Assembly: GCF_002149035.1 (NCBI RefSeq)
Contig: NZ_NGFP01000011.1
Span: 1-43,076, forward strand
Reading direction: 5' to 3'
Origin: Streptosporangium minutum
Lineage (GTDB): Bacteria > Actinomycetota > Actinomycetes > Streptosporangiales > Streptosporangiaceae
Length of the DNA: 43,076 nt
Numbering within the stretch: position 1 is the stretch's first letter; every line of letters begins with the position of its first letter. Under the pieces are notes generated by a model. That model worked only from the letters and a program-made list of their open reading frames with translations. It was not told the DNA's origin and searched no databases. A program made the position numbers and the translations under genes. This document shows, in pieces, positions 1 to 8,395 of the stretch.

Positions 1-2
1 CC

Positions 3-128
3 CCTCCCCCGGGCTGCTCCTTCCACCCCCGCTGCGCCCTGGCCCGGGACGTCTGCCGGACCGAGGCCCCGCCGCTGGAGATCCACGGCCCCGGGGAGAG
101 GAAGGTGGCCTGCCACTTCCCCGGCTGA
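3..128 (+). CDS. Peptide ABC transporter ATP-binding protein, C-terminal fragment (5' end outside window)
   Basis: Only the last 41 codons are inside the window. They read as the cysteine-containing C-terminal extension of oligopeptide/dipeptide importer ATPases (DppD/DppF, OppD/OppF family): a GCSFHPRC motif, then ARDVC, and a final ACHFPG before TGA. That spacing of cysteines is the usual end of this family, where the extension follows the nucleotide-binding domain. The protein would energise peptide uptake at the cytoplasmic membrane. The next gene is a proline racemase/hydroxyproline epimerase, so import of proline- or hydroxyproline-containing peptides is a reasonable inference, not shown. 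The Walker motifs lie upstream of the window and cannot be checked. Confidence 0.75.
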   Translation, partial: PPPGCSFHPRCALARDVCRTEAPPLEIHGPGERKVACHFPG

Positions 129-313
129 CGGCCCTCTGCTCGCGGGCCCCTGCTCGCGGCGCCCCGACCGACGGCGTCACACCTTTGACCACGGTGCCAC
201 CGAACAGCACGCGGAAAGGGCGGGGCAGGCCGTCGATTCTTGACGTAAAGGCCAGCTGTTTCCCGCAAAAGTGCCACATATATCTGTGTTCAGACGATGA
301 AGACATTGGAGGG

Positions 314-1318
314 ATGATGCGCACCAAGCGGATCTTCCACGCGGTCGACTCCCACACCGAGGGCATGCCGACCCGCGTGATCACCGGTGGCGTCGGGGTC
401 ATCCCGGGGGCCACCATGGCCGAGCGCCGCGTGCATTTCCGGGAGCATCTCGACCACCTGCGCACCCTGCTGATGTACGAGCCGCGCGGGCACGCCTCGA
501 TGAGCGGTGCGATCCTGCAGCCGCCGACCCGCCCCGACGCGGACTGGGGGGTGCTGTTCATCGAGGTGTCCGGCTACCTGCCCATGTGCGGGCACGGCAC
601 GATCGGCGTCTCGACCGTGCTGGTGGAGACGGGGATGGTGCCGGTCTCCGAGCCCGTCACGACGGTGCGCCTGGACACCCCCGCCGGGCTGGTGGTCGTG
701 GACGTCGCGGTCGAGGACGGGGTGGCCAGAGGGGTGACCCTGCGCAACGTCCCGGCCTACAGCGACCGGCTCGACGCGGTGGCCGAGGTGCCGGGATTCG
801 GGAGCGTCCGCTACGACCTGGCCTACGGCGGCAACTTCTACGCCATCGTCGACCTCGACGACTACGGGCTGCCGTTCGACCGCAAGGCCAAGAACGAGAT
901 CGTGGCGGCCGGCCTGGCGACGATGGACGCGATCAACACCGCCGACGAGCCCGTACACCCCGAAGACCCCCGGATCCGCGGCGTCGGGCACGTCTACTTC
1001 ACCGCTCCGGGCTCGGACGCGCGGCATTCGCGGCACGCCATGGCGATCTACCCCGGCTGGTTCGACCGCTCCCCCTGCGGCACGGGGACCAGCGCCCGCA
1101 TGGCCCAGCTGCACGCGCGCGGCGAGCTGGAGATCGGCGCGGACTTCCTCAACGAGTCCTTCATCGGCTCGACCTTCACCGGGCGGCTGGTCGAGCCGGC
1201 GACGGTGGCCGGTCGGCCGGCGGTCGTCCCGACGGTCACCGGACGGGCCTGGATCACCGGCACGGCCCAGTACTTCCTGTCGCCCGACGACCCCTTCCCC
1301 GCCGGATTCACGCTGTAG
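314..1318 (+). CDS. Proline racemase / 4-hydroxyproline 2-epimerase family protein
   Basis: This PLP-independent racemase/epimerase family inverts the alpha carbon of proline or hydroxyproline using two cysteines as acid and base. Both are visible: the N-domain motif MCGHGTIG and the C-domain motif DRSPCGTGTSA. The trans-3-hydroxyproline dehydratase branch usually replaces one of these cysteines, so a Cys/Cys pair favours racemase or epimerase. The length of about 334 residues is normal. The reading frame is open back to 185, but the protein similarity starts at the tandem ATG codons at 314/317, preceded by GGAGGG. The gene follows a peptide ABC transporter, which fits catabolism of imported hydroxyproline. 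The substrate cannot be fixed from sequence alone. Confidence 0.88.
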   Translation: MMRTKRIFHAVDSHTEGMPTRVITGGVGVIPGATMAERRVHFREHLDHLRTLLMYEPRGHASMSGAILQPPTRPDADWGVLFIEVSGYLPMCGHGTIGVSTVLVETGMVPVSEPVTTVRLDTPAGLVVVDVAVEDGVARGVTLRNVPAYSDRLDAVAEVPGFGSVRYDLAYGGNFYAIVDLDDYGLPFDRKAKNEIVAAGLATMDAINTADEPVHPEDPRIRGVGHVYFTAPGSDARHSRHAMAIYPGWFDRSPCGTGTSARMAQLHARGELEIGADFLNESFIGSTFTGRLVEPATVAGRPAVVPTVTGRAWITGTAQYFLSPDDPFPAGFTL

Positions 1319-1435
1319 CCGCACCACCGGGAATCCGCGTTCGTGAACCTGCGCGACCTCCCGCTGAACCCGAACGGCAAGACCGACAGGAAACGCCTGG
1401 CCGATCTTCTCTCCCGGCTGTCCGGCGTCCGGTGA
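1319..1435 (+). pseudogene. Remnant of the C-terminus of an NRPS adenylation domain (A10 motif)
   Basis: Immediately after the stop of the racemase gene, and in the same frame, 38 sense codons without a start run to a TGA. They encode AFVNLRDLPLNPNGKTDRKR followed by a short leucine-rich tail. NPNGKTDRK is the A10 core motif of adenylation domains, whose lysine is catalytic, and LPL just before it is also typical. Nothing else of an adenylation domain is present: the upstream DNA is the racemase gene. It therefore looks like a relic left by deletion or recombination at an NRPS locus. An MbtH gene and two siderophore tailoring genes lie 16-19 kb downstream. Confidence 0.7.
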
Positions 1436-1538
1436 CGGTCACCTGCCGTCCGTGGCCGGGTGAGCGCGGGGGCGCGCGACCGTGACCGCGCGCAACCTCG
1501 GTCGCACGCCCCCGCTCATTCAGCCGTCCCGGTCCGGA

Positions 1539-2018
1539 TCAGTAGACGACCGGCACGTCGACGGAGACGGAGTTCGGGCCGGGCAGGGGCGTGCCGCCGC
1601 CGCCGGGGCCCGCGGGGCCGGGGGTGATCACTACTTTGGCGCGGACCGTGGTCCCGGAGGCCACGGTCGTGGTGACGCCCTCGACGGTGAAGGAGTTGTT
1701 CCAGATGCTCAGTGCCCGGCTCCCCGAGCCGAGCAGGGCGCCGCCGACGATCGTGCCGGAGACCTCCGCGCCGACGTTGCGGGGGTTGACCGGGGGCTCG
1801 GAGATGCCGAGGGCGCCGACGATCCCGTAGACCCGCACCTCGCTGCCGGTGACGTCCACACACGCCTTGACGTTCAGACCCTGGATCGGGCCGCCGGTGC
1901 TGCAGGTGGTCGTCGTCGTGAGAGTCGCGGCCGAGGCGGGAGCGCTCATGGCGAGCCCGCCCGCGATGGCGGCCCCGGCCATCAGGAGCGCGAGACCACG
2001 GTTGACGATCTGGTTCAT
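1539..2018 (-). CDS. Small secreted protein of unknown function
   Basis: Encodes 159 residues. The start was chosen at the ATG preceded by GGAGGA at good spacing; a longer frame upstream lacks a signal-peptide start. The N-terminus MNQIVNRGLALLMAGAAIAG followed by APASA is a classic Sec signal peptide with an AxA cleavage site near residue 30. The mature part is rich in Thr, Val and Gly with two cysteines (TTCSTGG and VKACVDV), suggesting a beta-rich extracellular domain. Near the C-terminus is a Pro/Gly linker (GPAGPGGGGTPLPGP). I do not recognise the family. It sits downstream of the subtilase gene on the same strand but about 370 bp away, so it is probably transcribed separately. Confidence 0.75.
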   Translation of the reverse strand: MNQIVNRGLALLMAGAAIAGGLAMSAPASAATLTTTTTCSTGGPIQGLNVKACVDVTGSEVRVYGIVGALGISEPPVNPRNVGAEVSGTIVGGALLGSGSRALSIWNNSFTVEGVTTTVASGTTVRAKVVITPGPAGPGGGGTPLPGPNSVSVDVPVVY

Positions 2019-2386
2019 CGAGTTCCTCCGTTGGGATCGGGTGCCCGGCCCCATTGCCGGGCGCCCGTGATTTATAAGATTTCACATGTCACATTGCACT
2101 CCAACGATCTCTGGGTGAATTGCAGGGAAATTGCTCAGACTGCCGTGGAACGCTGCAATCCTGCGGCGCCGTGCAATGAAACGCCGGGCGGGAGCGGTGT
2201 TTCCGCGCCCGCCCGGCCGCCGGCGCGCCACGGCGGGCCGGATCACGCCACCCGCGCCGGCGGCCCGCCCCCGAAAAGCGCCGGCCCGCCACGCCACGGA
2301 GGCGGGACGGGCCGGCGGTGGTCCGGACCGCTCCGGAGCGCTACGGAGCGGCGCTTTGGAGCGCTACGGAGCGGCGGTTCGGGCCG
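2019..2386. other. Intergenic region between two minus-strand secreted-protein genes
   Basis: The 368 bp hold the upstream region of the small secreted protein (AT-richer, about 2070-2160) and, next to the subtilase stop, a short tandem repeat annotated separately. Between them is GC-rich DNA with no recognisable gene. Open frames there have no ribosome binding site and no protein-like composition. Confidence 0.5.
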
Positions 2387-2403
2387 CTACGGAGTGGCCT
2401 TGT
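2335..2403. repeat. Three tandem 23-bp repeats spanning the subtilase stop codon
   Basis: Three units begin at 2335, 2358 and 2381, exactly 23 bp apart. Each contains GCTACGGAG (on the minus strand CTCCGTAGC). Units 1 and 2 agree over their first 19 bp; unit 3 is diverged. The TAG stop of the subtilase (2387-2389) is part of unit 3, so the gene's end appears to have been duplicated downstream. The units contain palindromic pieces such as CGCTCCGGAGCG and may fold in RNA. Confidence 0.75.
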
Positions 2404-5400
2404 CGGGACGCTCGGAGATGCGGATGGCGTTGACCATGGGATTGCCGACCCGCTCGGCGAAGCGCACGTTGAGCTGGCCGTCGGTGACCTTCACCGTGTA
2501 CTGCCGGTTGACGGCGGTGTAGGTGCCGGTCTCCAGAGCCAGGTCCAGCGCGGGGATCGCGAGCTGGCCCTCGACGAGGACGTCGAAGACGCGCTTGCCC
2601 GCACGTGTGTCCCGGGTGTCGGCGAAGCCCAGCTCGACGGTGTAGGTGCCGTTGGGCACCTGGTCGAACCGGTACTCCAGCATCGACTCCCGAGCACTCC
2701 TGAACAGCGCCTGCTCGGTGGTGCCCTTGATCGTCTTGCTGGTCGTGCTCGTCTTGTTGCTGCCCACGTAGCCGTGGCCGCCCGCGCTGTACTTGCGGTC
2801 GGCGGTCCAGCGGTCGCCGACGGCGTCGACGACGTCCTTGGTGCCGCCCGCGTCGACGGCGACCTGGTGCCTGGGCACCACGACCGTCACGGTGATCTCG
2901 ATCTGCGGGTTGCGGCCGCTCGCCGAGCGCACCAGCAGCTTGCCGGTGCGGACGGCGCCCGGCTGGACGCCCGCGCTGGAGGCGGTGACCTTCAACGTCA
3001 CCGACTTGCCCGAGCCGAGCTCGCCCGCGGCGGGCGTCACGCTCAGCCAGCCCTGGGCGGGATCGGTCACGACGGTGTAGGTCGTGGCGCCTCCCAGGTT
3101 GGCCAGATCGACGGTGCCGGTCCTGGTGGACTCGGCCGGCATCACCAGGGTCAGCTCACCGGCCGAGGCCGTCACCCGGCCGGTGGCCAGAGCGGTGTCG
3201 ACCCGGGTCAGGGTCCCGGCGGTGACGGTGACCTCCTGGGTGAAGGTCCCGTAGTTGTCCTTGGAGACCTCGACCTGGTAGTCGCCCACCAGAACCTGCC
3301 CGAGGAACGTGCCGCTCTCCCCGGTGGTGAAGGTCGCCACGTCACCCACCTTGACCGTCGCGCCCGCCAGCGGCTTGCCGTCGTTGGCGTCGGTGACGGT
3401 GCCGGTCAGCAGCCCGTGCCGGCTCGCGGCGAAGGTCAGGCTCTGGCCGTCGGCGAGCGCGGCGCTGTTGTGGGAGTACTGCAGCGCGTCTGTGCCGCCC
3501 GGGCTCTCGACGCCCACCGTGGCGCTGGTCCCGGAGGCGCGTTCGCTGGTGATGCCGCGGTAGCGGAATCCGATCGAACCGTCCTCGCCGAGCAGCGTCG
3601 AGAAGGAGATTCGCGGGGCGGCGTCGGAGTAGAACCGGGCGTTGCGCCATTCGATGACGAAGGTGCGCTTGGGCGCGGTTCCGATGGTGGCGGTGTAGAC
3701 CCCTGACTGGTCGTCCAGCACCAGGTCGTCCCAGTAGGGATAGATCGCCGCGTTGGGCGCGGCGGCGGAGGGCAGGGCGCTGTTGCCGGCCGTGGTGCTG
3801 CTGGCGGCGAAGTTCAGGAAGCCGTTGCTGCTGATCCAGCCGCTGGTGTAGCCGCTCCCGTAGAACGGGAAGGTGAACGGCAGCGTGACCGGCTGGGCCG
3901 CGTCGTCGCCGGTGAGCGAGTGCTTGTCGGTGCCCGCGACGTACGCCTCGGCGGCGGCGGCGCAGGTGTAGCCGAAGGAGTCGGCCCGGCGCGGCAGGTC
4001 GACGTCCTTGGTCAGGTCGCCGTTCACCGTGATCGGCACGGTGAGAGCGCCCGCGCACCGGGAGACCGGGGTGATCCTCAGCTCGTGGCCGCCGTTCGGC
4101 AGCGTGAGCCGGTACCGTCCGGCGGCGTCGGTGACCGCGCTGACCGGCGTGCCCACCGCGGCCACCGTGGCGCCCGCCTCGGGCGCGCCCGCGGCGGTGA
4201 CCGTCCCCGACACCGTGCCCGCGGGCCGCTGCGTCAGCGGCACGTCCTTGGTGACGCTCTGGTCGGCCACGACGGTGACGGTCGCCGTCGCGTCCTCGTA
4301 GCCGAACTTCTTGACGGTGATCTGGTAGTCGCCCGCCAGCAGGCGCGGCAGCGCGTACGTCCCGTCCTGCCCGGTGGTGACCGTACGGCTCAGCGGACCG
4401 GTGACGGTGAGGGTCGCCGCGGCCACCGGCGTGCCGCCGGAGGTGACGGTGCCCTGCAGCGCGCCGAGCGCCCCGACCGGGGCGGCCTGGACCGCGGCGA
4501 ACGTGTCGAGCTTGCCTTCGCCCCAGACGTTGTTGTCGGCGGCGGTGCCGCCGCAGCGGGTGTCGTCGACGTCGACCGCGGTCCGATCGAGCAGCTCCCG
4601 CGTGGCGGCGATGTCGCCCTGCAGGGCCGGCGAGGCGGACCACATGAGCGCCACGGTGGCCGCCACGTGCGGGCTGGCCATCGACGTGCCGGAGAAGGAG
4701 TCGTAACCGCCGGGCACCGACGAGCGCACGTTGACGCCGGGCGCCGCGAGGTTGGGCTTGATCTCGCCGTTCTCACCGGAACCGCGGGTGGAGAAGCTCG
4801 CGATGGCGTTGTTGACGTCGAAGGCGCCGGCGCTGTAGCTGGAGCCGTACTGGCCGGGCGAGCCGCTGGAGTTGCAGCCCGCGCCGGTGACGTTGCCGTT
4901 GGAGAAGGCCGGGAAGATGCCCGCCGCCACCCACGCCTCGACGATCTCCTTGTACCAGGCGTCGAAGCCGGCGCCGCCCCAGGAGTTGTTGACGATGTCC
5001 GGCGCCAGGTCGGGGCGCGGGTTGTCGCCGTTCAGGTCGGTGGGCGCGAGCACCCACTGCCCGGCGGCGAGCAGCGAGGCGTCGGAGCAGCTGTTGGTCT
5101 CGCAGCCCTTCGCCGCGATCCACTTGGCGCCGGGGGCGACGCCGATGGTGTTGGCGCCCTCGCCACCCACCATGGTGCCCATCGTATGGGTGCCGTGGTC
5201 GTTGTTGTCGCACGGCGCGGCGCTCGGGCACACACCCGCCGGGTCGAACCAGTTGTAGTCGTGCTCGACGCTGCCGTCGGCCTTCTTGCCGCGATACTGC
5301 GCGGCCAGCGCCGGGTGGTCGAACTGGACGCCGGAGTCGATGTTGGCCACGACGACGCCCTCACCGCGGGTGCCGAGCTCGCTCCAGACCCTCGGGGCGT

Positions 5401-5896
5401 TGACGCGGTCGATGTTCCACTCGACCGCGTCGACCTTCGCCGTCTCCTTGCCCGGCAGCGGCTCGGGCAGCTTGGTGACGCGGCCGGGCTCGATCCGCTC
5501 CACCTCCGGCAGCTTCGCGATCTCCTCGGCCAGCTTGGCGTCGCCGGTCACCTGGACGGCGTTGGCGATCCAGAACGGCGTGAAGTCGGCGTGCTCGGCG
5601 GTGAGGAGTTTGCGCAGGCCCGCCTGCGATGACGTGGCGACCTCGGTCTTGGCCCGGAAGACCTGCCTGGCCTTCTCGGTCTTGGTCTTCGCGCTGCGGG
5701 CCGCGCTGAGGTCGGCGTCGCTCTTCAGGCGCACCCAGAAGGTGGCCTTGTCGTCCGCGGCCAGCTCCGCCTGGACAGTCTTGTGGATCTTCTCGGGGTC
5801 GGGCGCGGCCTGGGCCACGCTCTGGGGGAGCATGAGCGCGAGGGCGGCGACGGACCCGATCAGGACCGCTCGCCAGTGCCGGGGGGTATGGGACAC
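2387..5896 (-). CDS. Secreted multidomain S8 family serine peptidase (subtilase)
   Basis: Encodes 1,169 residues from a GTG preceded by AAGGAG, with a signal peptide (to about residue 31, SVAQAAP) and an inhibitor_I9-like propeptide to about residue 140. The subtilisin catalytic domain shows Asp187 in ANIDSGVQFDHP, His234 in NNDHGTHTMG, oxyanion Asn304 in NNSWGG and Ser405 in GTSMASPH. Downstream are three carboxypeptidase-regulatory-like beta sandwiches (pattern GxVT...AxxxV...T...GxY), a domain with FTFPFYGSGYTSGWISSNGF typical of extracellular actinobacterial peptidases, and a C-terminal malectin-like carbohydrate-binding domain starting near VAVDAGG. It is a complete enzyme, secreted via Sec, probably for degrading extracellular protein. 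A start at the upstream ATG (5956) would put 20 charged residues before the signal peptide and is less likely. Confidence 0.93.
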   Translation of the reverse strand: MSHTPRHWRAVLIGSVAALALMLPQSVAQAAPDPEKIHKTVQAELAADDKATFWVRLKSDADLSAARSAKTKTEKARQVFRAKTEVATSSQAGLRKLLTAEHADFTPFWIANAVQVTGDAKLAEEIAKLPEVERIEPGRVTKLPEPLPGKETAKVDAVEWNIDRVNAPRVWSELGTRGEGVVVANIDSGVQFDHPALAAQYRGKKADGSVEHDYNWFDPAGVCPSAAPCDNNDHGTHTMGTMVGGEGANTIGVAPGAKWIAAKGCETNSCSDASLLAAGQWVLAPTDLNGDNPRPDLAPDIVNNSWGGAGFDAWYKEIVEAWVAAGIFPAFSNGNVTGAGCNSSGSPGQYGSSYSAGAFDVNNAIASFSTRGSGENGEIKPNLAAPGVNVRSSVPGGYDSFSGTSMASPHVAATVALMWSASPALQGDIAATRELLDRTAVDVDDTRCGGTAADNNVWGEGKLDTFAAVQAAPVGALGALQGTVTSGGTPVAAATLTVTGPLSRTVTTGQDGTYALPRLLAGDYQITVKKFGYEDATATVTVVADQSVTKDVPLTQRPAGTVSGTVTAAGAPEAGATVAAVGTPVSAVTDAAGRYRLTLPNGGHELRITPVSRCAGALTVPITVNGDLTKDVDLPRRADSFGYTCAAAAEAYVAGTDKHSLTGDDAAQPVTLPFTFPFYGSGYTSGWISSNGFLNFAASSTTAGNSALPSAAAPNAAIYPYWDDLVLDDQSGVYTATIGTAPKRTFVIEWRNARFYSDAAPRISFSTLLGEDGSIGFRYRGITSERASGTSATVGVESPGGTDALQYSHNSAALADGQSLTFAASRHGLLTGTVTDANDGKPLAGATVKVGDVATFTTGESGTFLGQVLVGDYQVEVSKDNYGTFTQEVTVTAGTLTRVDTALATGRVTASAGELTLVMPAESTRTGTVDLANLGGATTYTVVTDPAQGWLSVTPAAGELGSGKSVTLKVTASSAGVQPGAVRTGKLLVRSASGRNPQIEITVTVVVPRHQVAVDAGGTKDVVDAVGDRWTADRKYSAGGHGYVGSNKTSTTSKTIKGTTEQALFRSARESMLEYRFDQVPNGTYTVELGFADTRDTRAGKRVFDVLVEGQLAIPALDLALETGTYTAVNRQYTVKVTDGQLNVRFAERVGNPMVNAIRISERPDKATP

Positions 5897-6435
5897 ACGA
5901 TCTCCTTCACGCCGGGCGGGAGTGTCCCGCCGGGGAAAGCGACGTGGGATGCACATGATCTTTACATCCCACGTGGAGAATCGTGAATCGATCTTGTCGA
6001 TTTTTCAAGCTTTTGGATGGTTAAAATACGATGTACCCGAGATCACCGGCGGAGGCCGCAGCCCGGCCGGGTGCTCGATCAGCCATGACGGCGCCTCGGA
6101 CCAGGGAAAACCGCCCGGTCGACGATGTGCGCCGTACGCTCACACGCGTGTTCCGCGCCCCACGAGCTCCCGCGATCGTCACGCGAACGCCCCGAATTTC
6201 CACAGTTTTTCGCAATTGTCACACTGACGTCGTGAAAGTCCAGAGATTCCCATAAACGTTACGCGGACGCCCCGAATGTCGGGAGTTTCACTCAATCGTC
6301 GCGCGGACGCCCCAGGTGTCTGGAGAGCGGCCTCGATCGACCGGACGCTCTGCGGCACACGCCGGGCGCGCTGACCGCGGACACCGGTGCCGACGGTCAG
6401 GGCGCCTGGGCCGCGCCCGGACGGGAGCGGGGCGA
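5897..6435. other. 539-bp intergenic region with 40-bp periodic repeats
   Basis: No convincing gene is present. The part nearest the subtilase (5930-6040) is AT-rich and must hold its promoter. From about 6181 to 6340 the DNA is made of diverged 40-bp units, described separately. Confidence 0.6.
6181..6340. repeat. Four diverged direct repeats with exact 40-bp period
   Basis: Units start at 6181, 6221, 6261 and 6301. The best-kept core is ACGCGGACGCCCCGAATGTC (6261-6280), with ACGCGAACGCCCCGAATTTC at 6181 and GCGCGGACGCCCC at 6301. The unit at 6221 is more diverged: I count about 26 of 40 positions equal to the 6261 unit. The 40 bp before 6181 ends in the same CGATCGTC and may be a fifth decayed copy. 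The 40-bp phase is nearly four helical turns. No protein is encoded across it. Confidence 0.65.
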
Positions 6436-7590
6436 TCAGCTTTTGACGGCCCGCAGGATGACGAACTTCGGGTCGCTCGTGACGACCTCGCAGTTACCGA
6501 AGATCCGGCGCAGCTTCACGTGGTAGCCGAGGTGCCGGTTGCCGATCACCCACAGTTCGCCGCCACGGCGCAGCGCGGCGCGCGCCCCGGTGAACATGCG
6601 CCAGGCCGTCGCGTCGGTCGTCGCCTGGTGGGTGTGGAACGGCGGGTTGTTCAGCACCAGGTCCACCGTCCCGGCCGGCACACCCGACAGGCCGTCACCC
6701 ACCACGAACCGCGCCCTGGTGTCCGCGCCGATGTTCGCCCGGAACGTGGCCTCCGCCGAGGCCACCGCCTGGTAGGACTCGTCGATGAACATCACCTCGG
6801 CTCCGGGGTTGGCCAGCGCCGCGGCCACTCCGACCACCCCGTTGCCGCAGCCCAGGTCCACGACGCGCTCGGGGCCCCGGCGGCTGGGGAGGTTCCGCAG
6901 GAGGAAGCGGGTGCCGATGTCGAGGCGTTCGGCGCAGAAGATGCCCGCGTGGTTGGTGACGGTCAGGCCCGAGGCCGCTCCGATGCCGGTGGGCAGTGCG
7001 TAGCTCCGCGGCCACGGGCCGGCGTCCCGGACGGCCTGAGGGGCCGGTGAGCAGAAGATGAGCCGCGCCTTCCTGGCCGCCAGCGACGTCCGGGTCGGCC
7101 CGAGGATCCGCTCGAACAGCTTCAGGGTCGAGGTGTGGATCTCGGTGACCATCCCCGTGCCGACGACGACGGTGCCCGCGTGGACGTGGGGCGCGAGCCG
7201 GTGCAGCTGATCCTCCAGGAGCGCGAGGCTCTTGGGCACCCGGATCAACAGCACGTCGATCCGGTCCGGTGGCGTGTCCCTGGTCGACAGCAGTCGCACC
7301 ATGTCCGCGTCGACCCCGTTGCGCTTCAGGTTGCCCCGGGTCGCCTCCTGGGTGAGGAAGGAGTCGGTGATCTGCGTGGGGCGGTGACCGGCCAGCGCGG
7401 TGACCAGGGCACCCCACCGGTCGCCCACCACGACCACGGTGCCCGACAGGTCCGTCGGCTCATCGTCGATTCCGTCCAGGTGCCGCAGCAGGTATTCGTC
7501 GGAGGCGTCCCAGGCGCGGAGCATGTCACGGGGATCATCGGGGAAGCGGGTGAGGTCGAACTCACCCCTTGACGTCGTCAAACGGTTCAT
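6436..7590 (-). CDS. rlmG: Ribosomal RNA large subunit methyltransferase G (23S rRNA guanine-N2 methyltransferase)
   Basis: The 384-residue protein follows the E. coli RlmG layout along its whole length: FDLTRFP and DEYLLRHLD at the N-terminus, IHTSTLKLFERILGPT before the catalytic domain, the SAM-binding loop VVDLGCGNGVVG, acidic IDES, and the catalytic NPPFH motif (LVLNNPPFHTHQATTD). The end, RIFGNCEVVTSDPKFVILRA, also matches the family. RlmG methylates N2 of G1835 (E. coli numbering) in 23S rRNA; RsmC is its closest paralogue. The degenerate N-terminal methyltransferase-like half is also family-typical. The gene stands alone; its neighbour upstream is divergent with a short gap. Confidence 0.92.
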   Translation of the reverse strand: MNRLTTSRGEFDLTRFPDDPRDMLRAWDASDEYLLRHLDGIDDEPTDLSGTVVVVGDRWGALVTALAGHRPTQITDSFLTQEATRGNLKRNGVDADMVRLLSTRDTPPDRIDVLLIRVPKSLALLEDQLHRLAPHVHAGTVVVGTGMVTEIHTSTLKLFERILGPTRTSLAARKARLIFCSPAPQAVRDAGPWPRSYALPTGIGAASGLTVTNHAGIFCAERLDIGTRFLLRNLPSRRGPERVVDLGCGNGVVGVAAALANPGAEVMFIDESYQAVASAEATFRANIGADTRARFVVGDGLSGVPAGTVDLVLNNPPFHTHQATTDATAWRMFTGARAALRRGGELWVIGNRHLGYHVKLRRIFGNCEVVTSDPKFVILRAVKS

Positions 7591-7666
7591 CGTGCCCTCA
7601 GGCTAGCCGAATCCCCCGTCACCACGGAGAACGCCGTGATGCCGCCGTCCGCGATACGGTTCCCTC

Positions 7667-8323
7667 GTGCCCCGATCGACCGAAGCCGGACCGTCCGCCT
7701 CCCCCGTGACCGCCGACGACCTCGACCGGGCCGTCCGGCTCGCCGTCGGCATCCTCCGGGAGGCGCCCCCGGAGGCCTGGGACGAAAAGGCCGGCTCGCT
7801 GGAGTGGGGCTGCTGGGAGACCGTCGAGCACCTCAGCGACGACCTCTTCGCGTATGCCGCCCAGCTGGGCCTCAGGACACCGCCCCTGGACCGCGAGGTG
7901 CCCTTCGTGTGGGAGAGCCGGAGGCCCGGAGGCCCCCGGAACGCCGTCCACGCGGACCGCGCGGCGGGGCCGGCCGGGCTGTTGCAGGTGCTGGAGGCGA
8001 GCGGCGCGCTGCTGGTGGCCATGGTGCGCACGACGCCGTCGCGGGTCCGCGCTCACCATGTCTTCGGGGCGTCGGACCCGGAGGGCTTCGCCGCGATGGG
8101 GGTGGTCGAGACCCTGGTGCACACCCACGATCTGGCCGGAGGGCTCGGGCTCGACTGGGCCCCGCCCGCCGATCTGTGCTCGCGGGTGCTCACCCGGCTG
8201 TTCCCGGACGCCCCGACGACCACCGACCCCTGGACCACCCTGTTGTGGGCCACCGGACGCGCCGAGCTCGCCGGGCACCCGCGTCTCACCACATGGCGCT
8301 GGTACGGCGCGCCCCGGTCGTAG
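7667..8323 (+). CDS. DinB-fold / mycothiol-dependent maleylpyruvate isomerase-like protein
   Basis: Encodes 218 residues with the four-helix DinB/MDMPI_N look: an acidic N-terminal helix (ADDLDRAVRLAVGIL), WGCWETVEHLSDDL containing the first metal-ligand histidine, and a later ETLVHTHDLAGGL segment with the usual H-x-x-D pattern. Relatives bind a metal and often use mycothiol, the actinobacterial thiol. The real substrate is unknown. The GTG start has no ribosome binding site; a TACGGT -10 box (7655-7660) lies six bases upstream, so the mRNA is probably leaderless. It is transcribed divergently from rlmG. Confidence 0.75.
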   Translation: MPRSTEAGPSASPVTADDLDRAVRLAVGILREAPPEAWDEKAGSLEWGCWETVEHLSDDLFAYAAQLGLRTPPLDREVPFVWESRRPGGPRNAVHADRAAGPAGLLQVLEASGALLVAMVRTTPSRVRAHHVFGASDPEGFAAMGVVETLVHTHDLAGGLGLDWAPPADLCSRVLTRLFPDAPTTTDPWTTLLWATGRAELAGHPRLTTWRWYGAPRS

Positions 8324-8324
8324 A

Positions 8325-8348
8325 TCTCCCGGCGCCGCGGCCGGGAGA
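8325..8348. terminator. Bidirectional terminator hairpin
   Basis: A perfect 9-bp stem (TCTCCCGGC / GCCGGGAGA) with a 6-nt loop begins 1 bp after the stop of the DinB-like gene. It lies between that gene and the convergent aminotransferase gene. There is no long T tract, as usual in high-GC actinomycetes. Confidence 0.6.
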
Positions 8349-8395
8349 CCCCGCCGGTTCCGTGGTCAGGCCGCGCCGGACGGGACCCCGCGGCG

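Noticed and set aside
2318..3706. Long plus-strand open frame opposite the subtilase gene
   Set aside because: It is a mirror of the real gene caused by high GC at third positions; it has Arg/Gly/Val-rich composition, no motif and no ribosome binding site. The same applies to the frames at 3920-5632 and 6316-7050.
6181..6340. CRISPR array in the 40-bp repeat region
   Set aside because: The repeats are contiguous with no unique spacers of even length, are diverged, and no cas genes are nearby.
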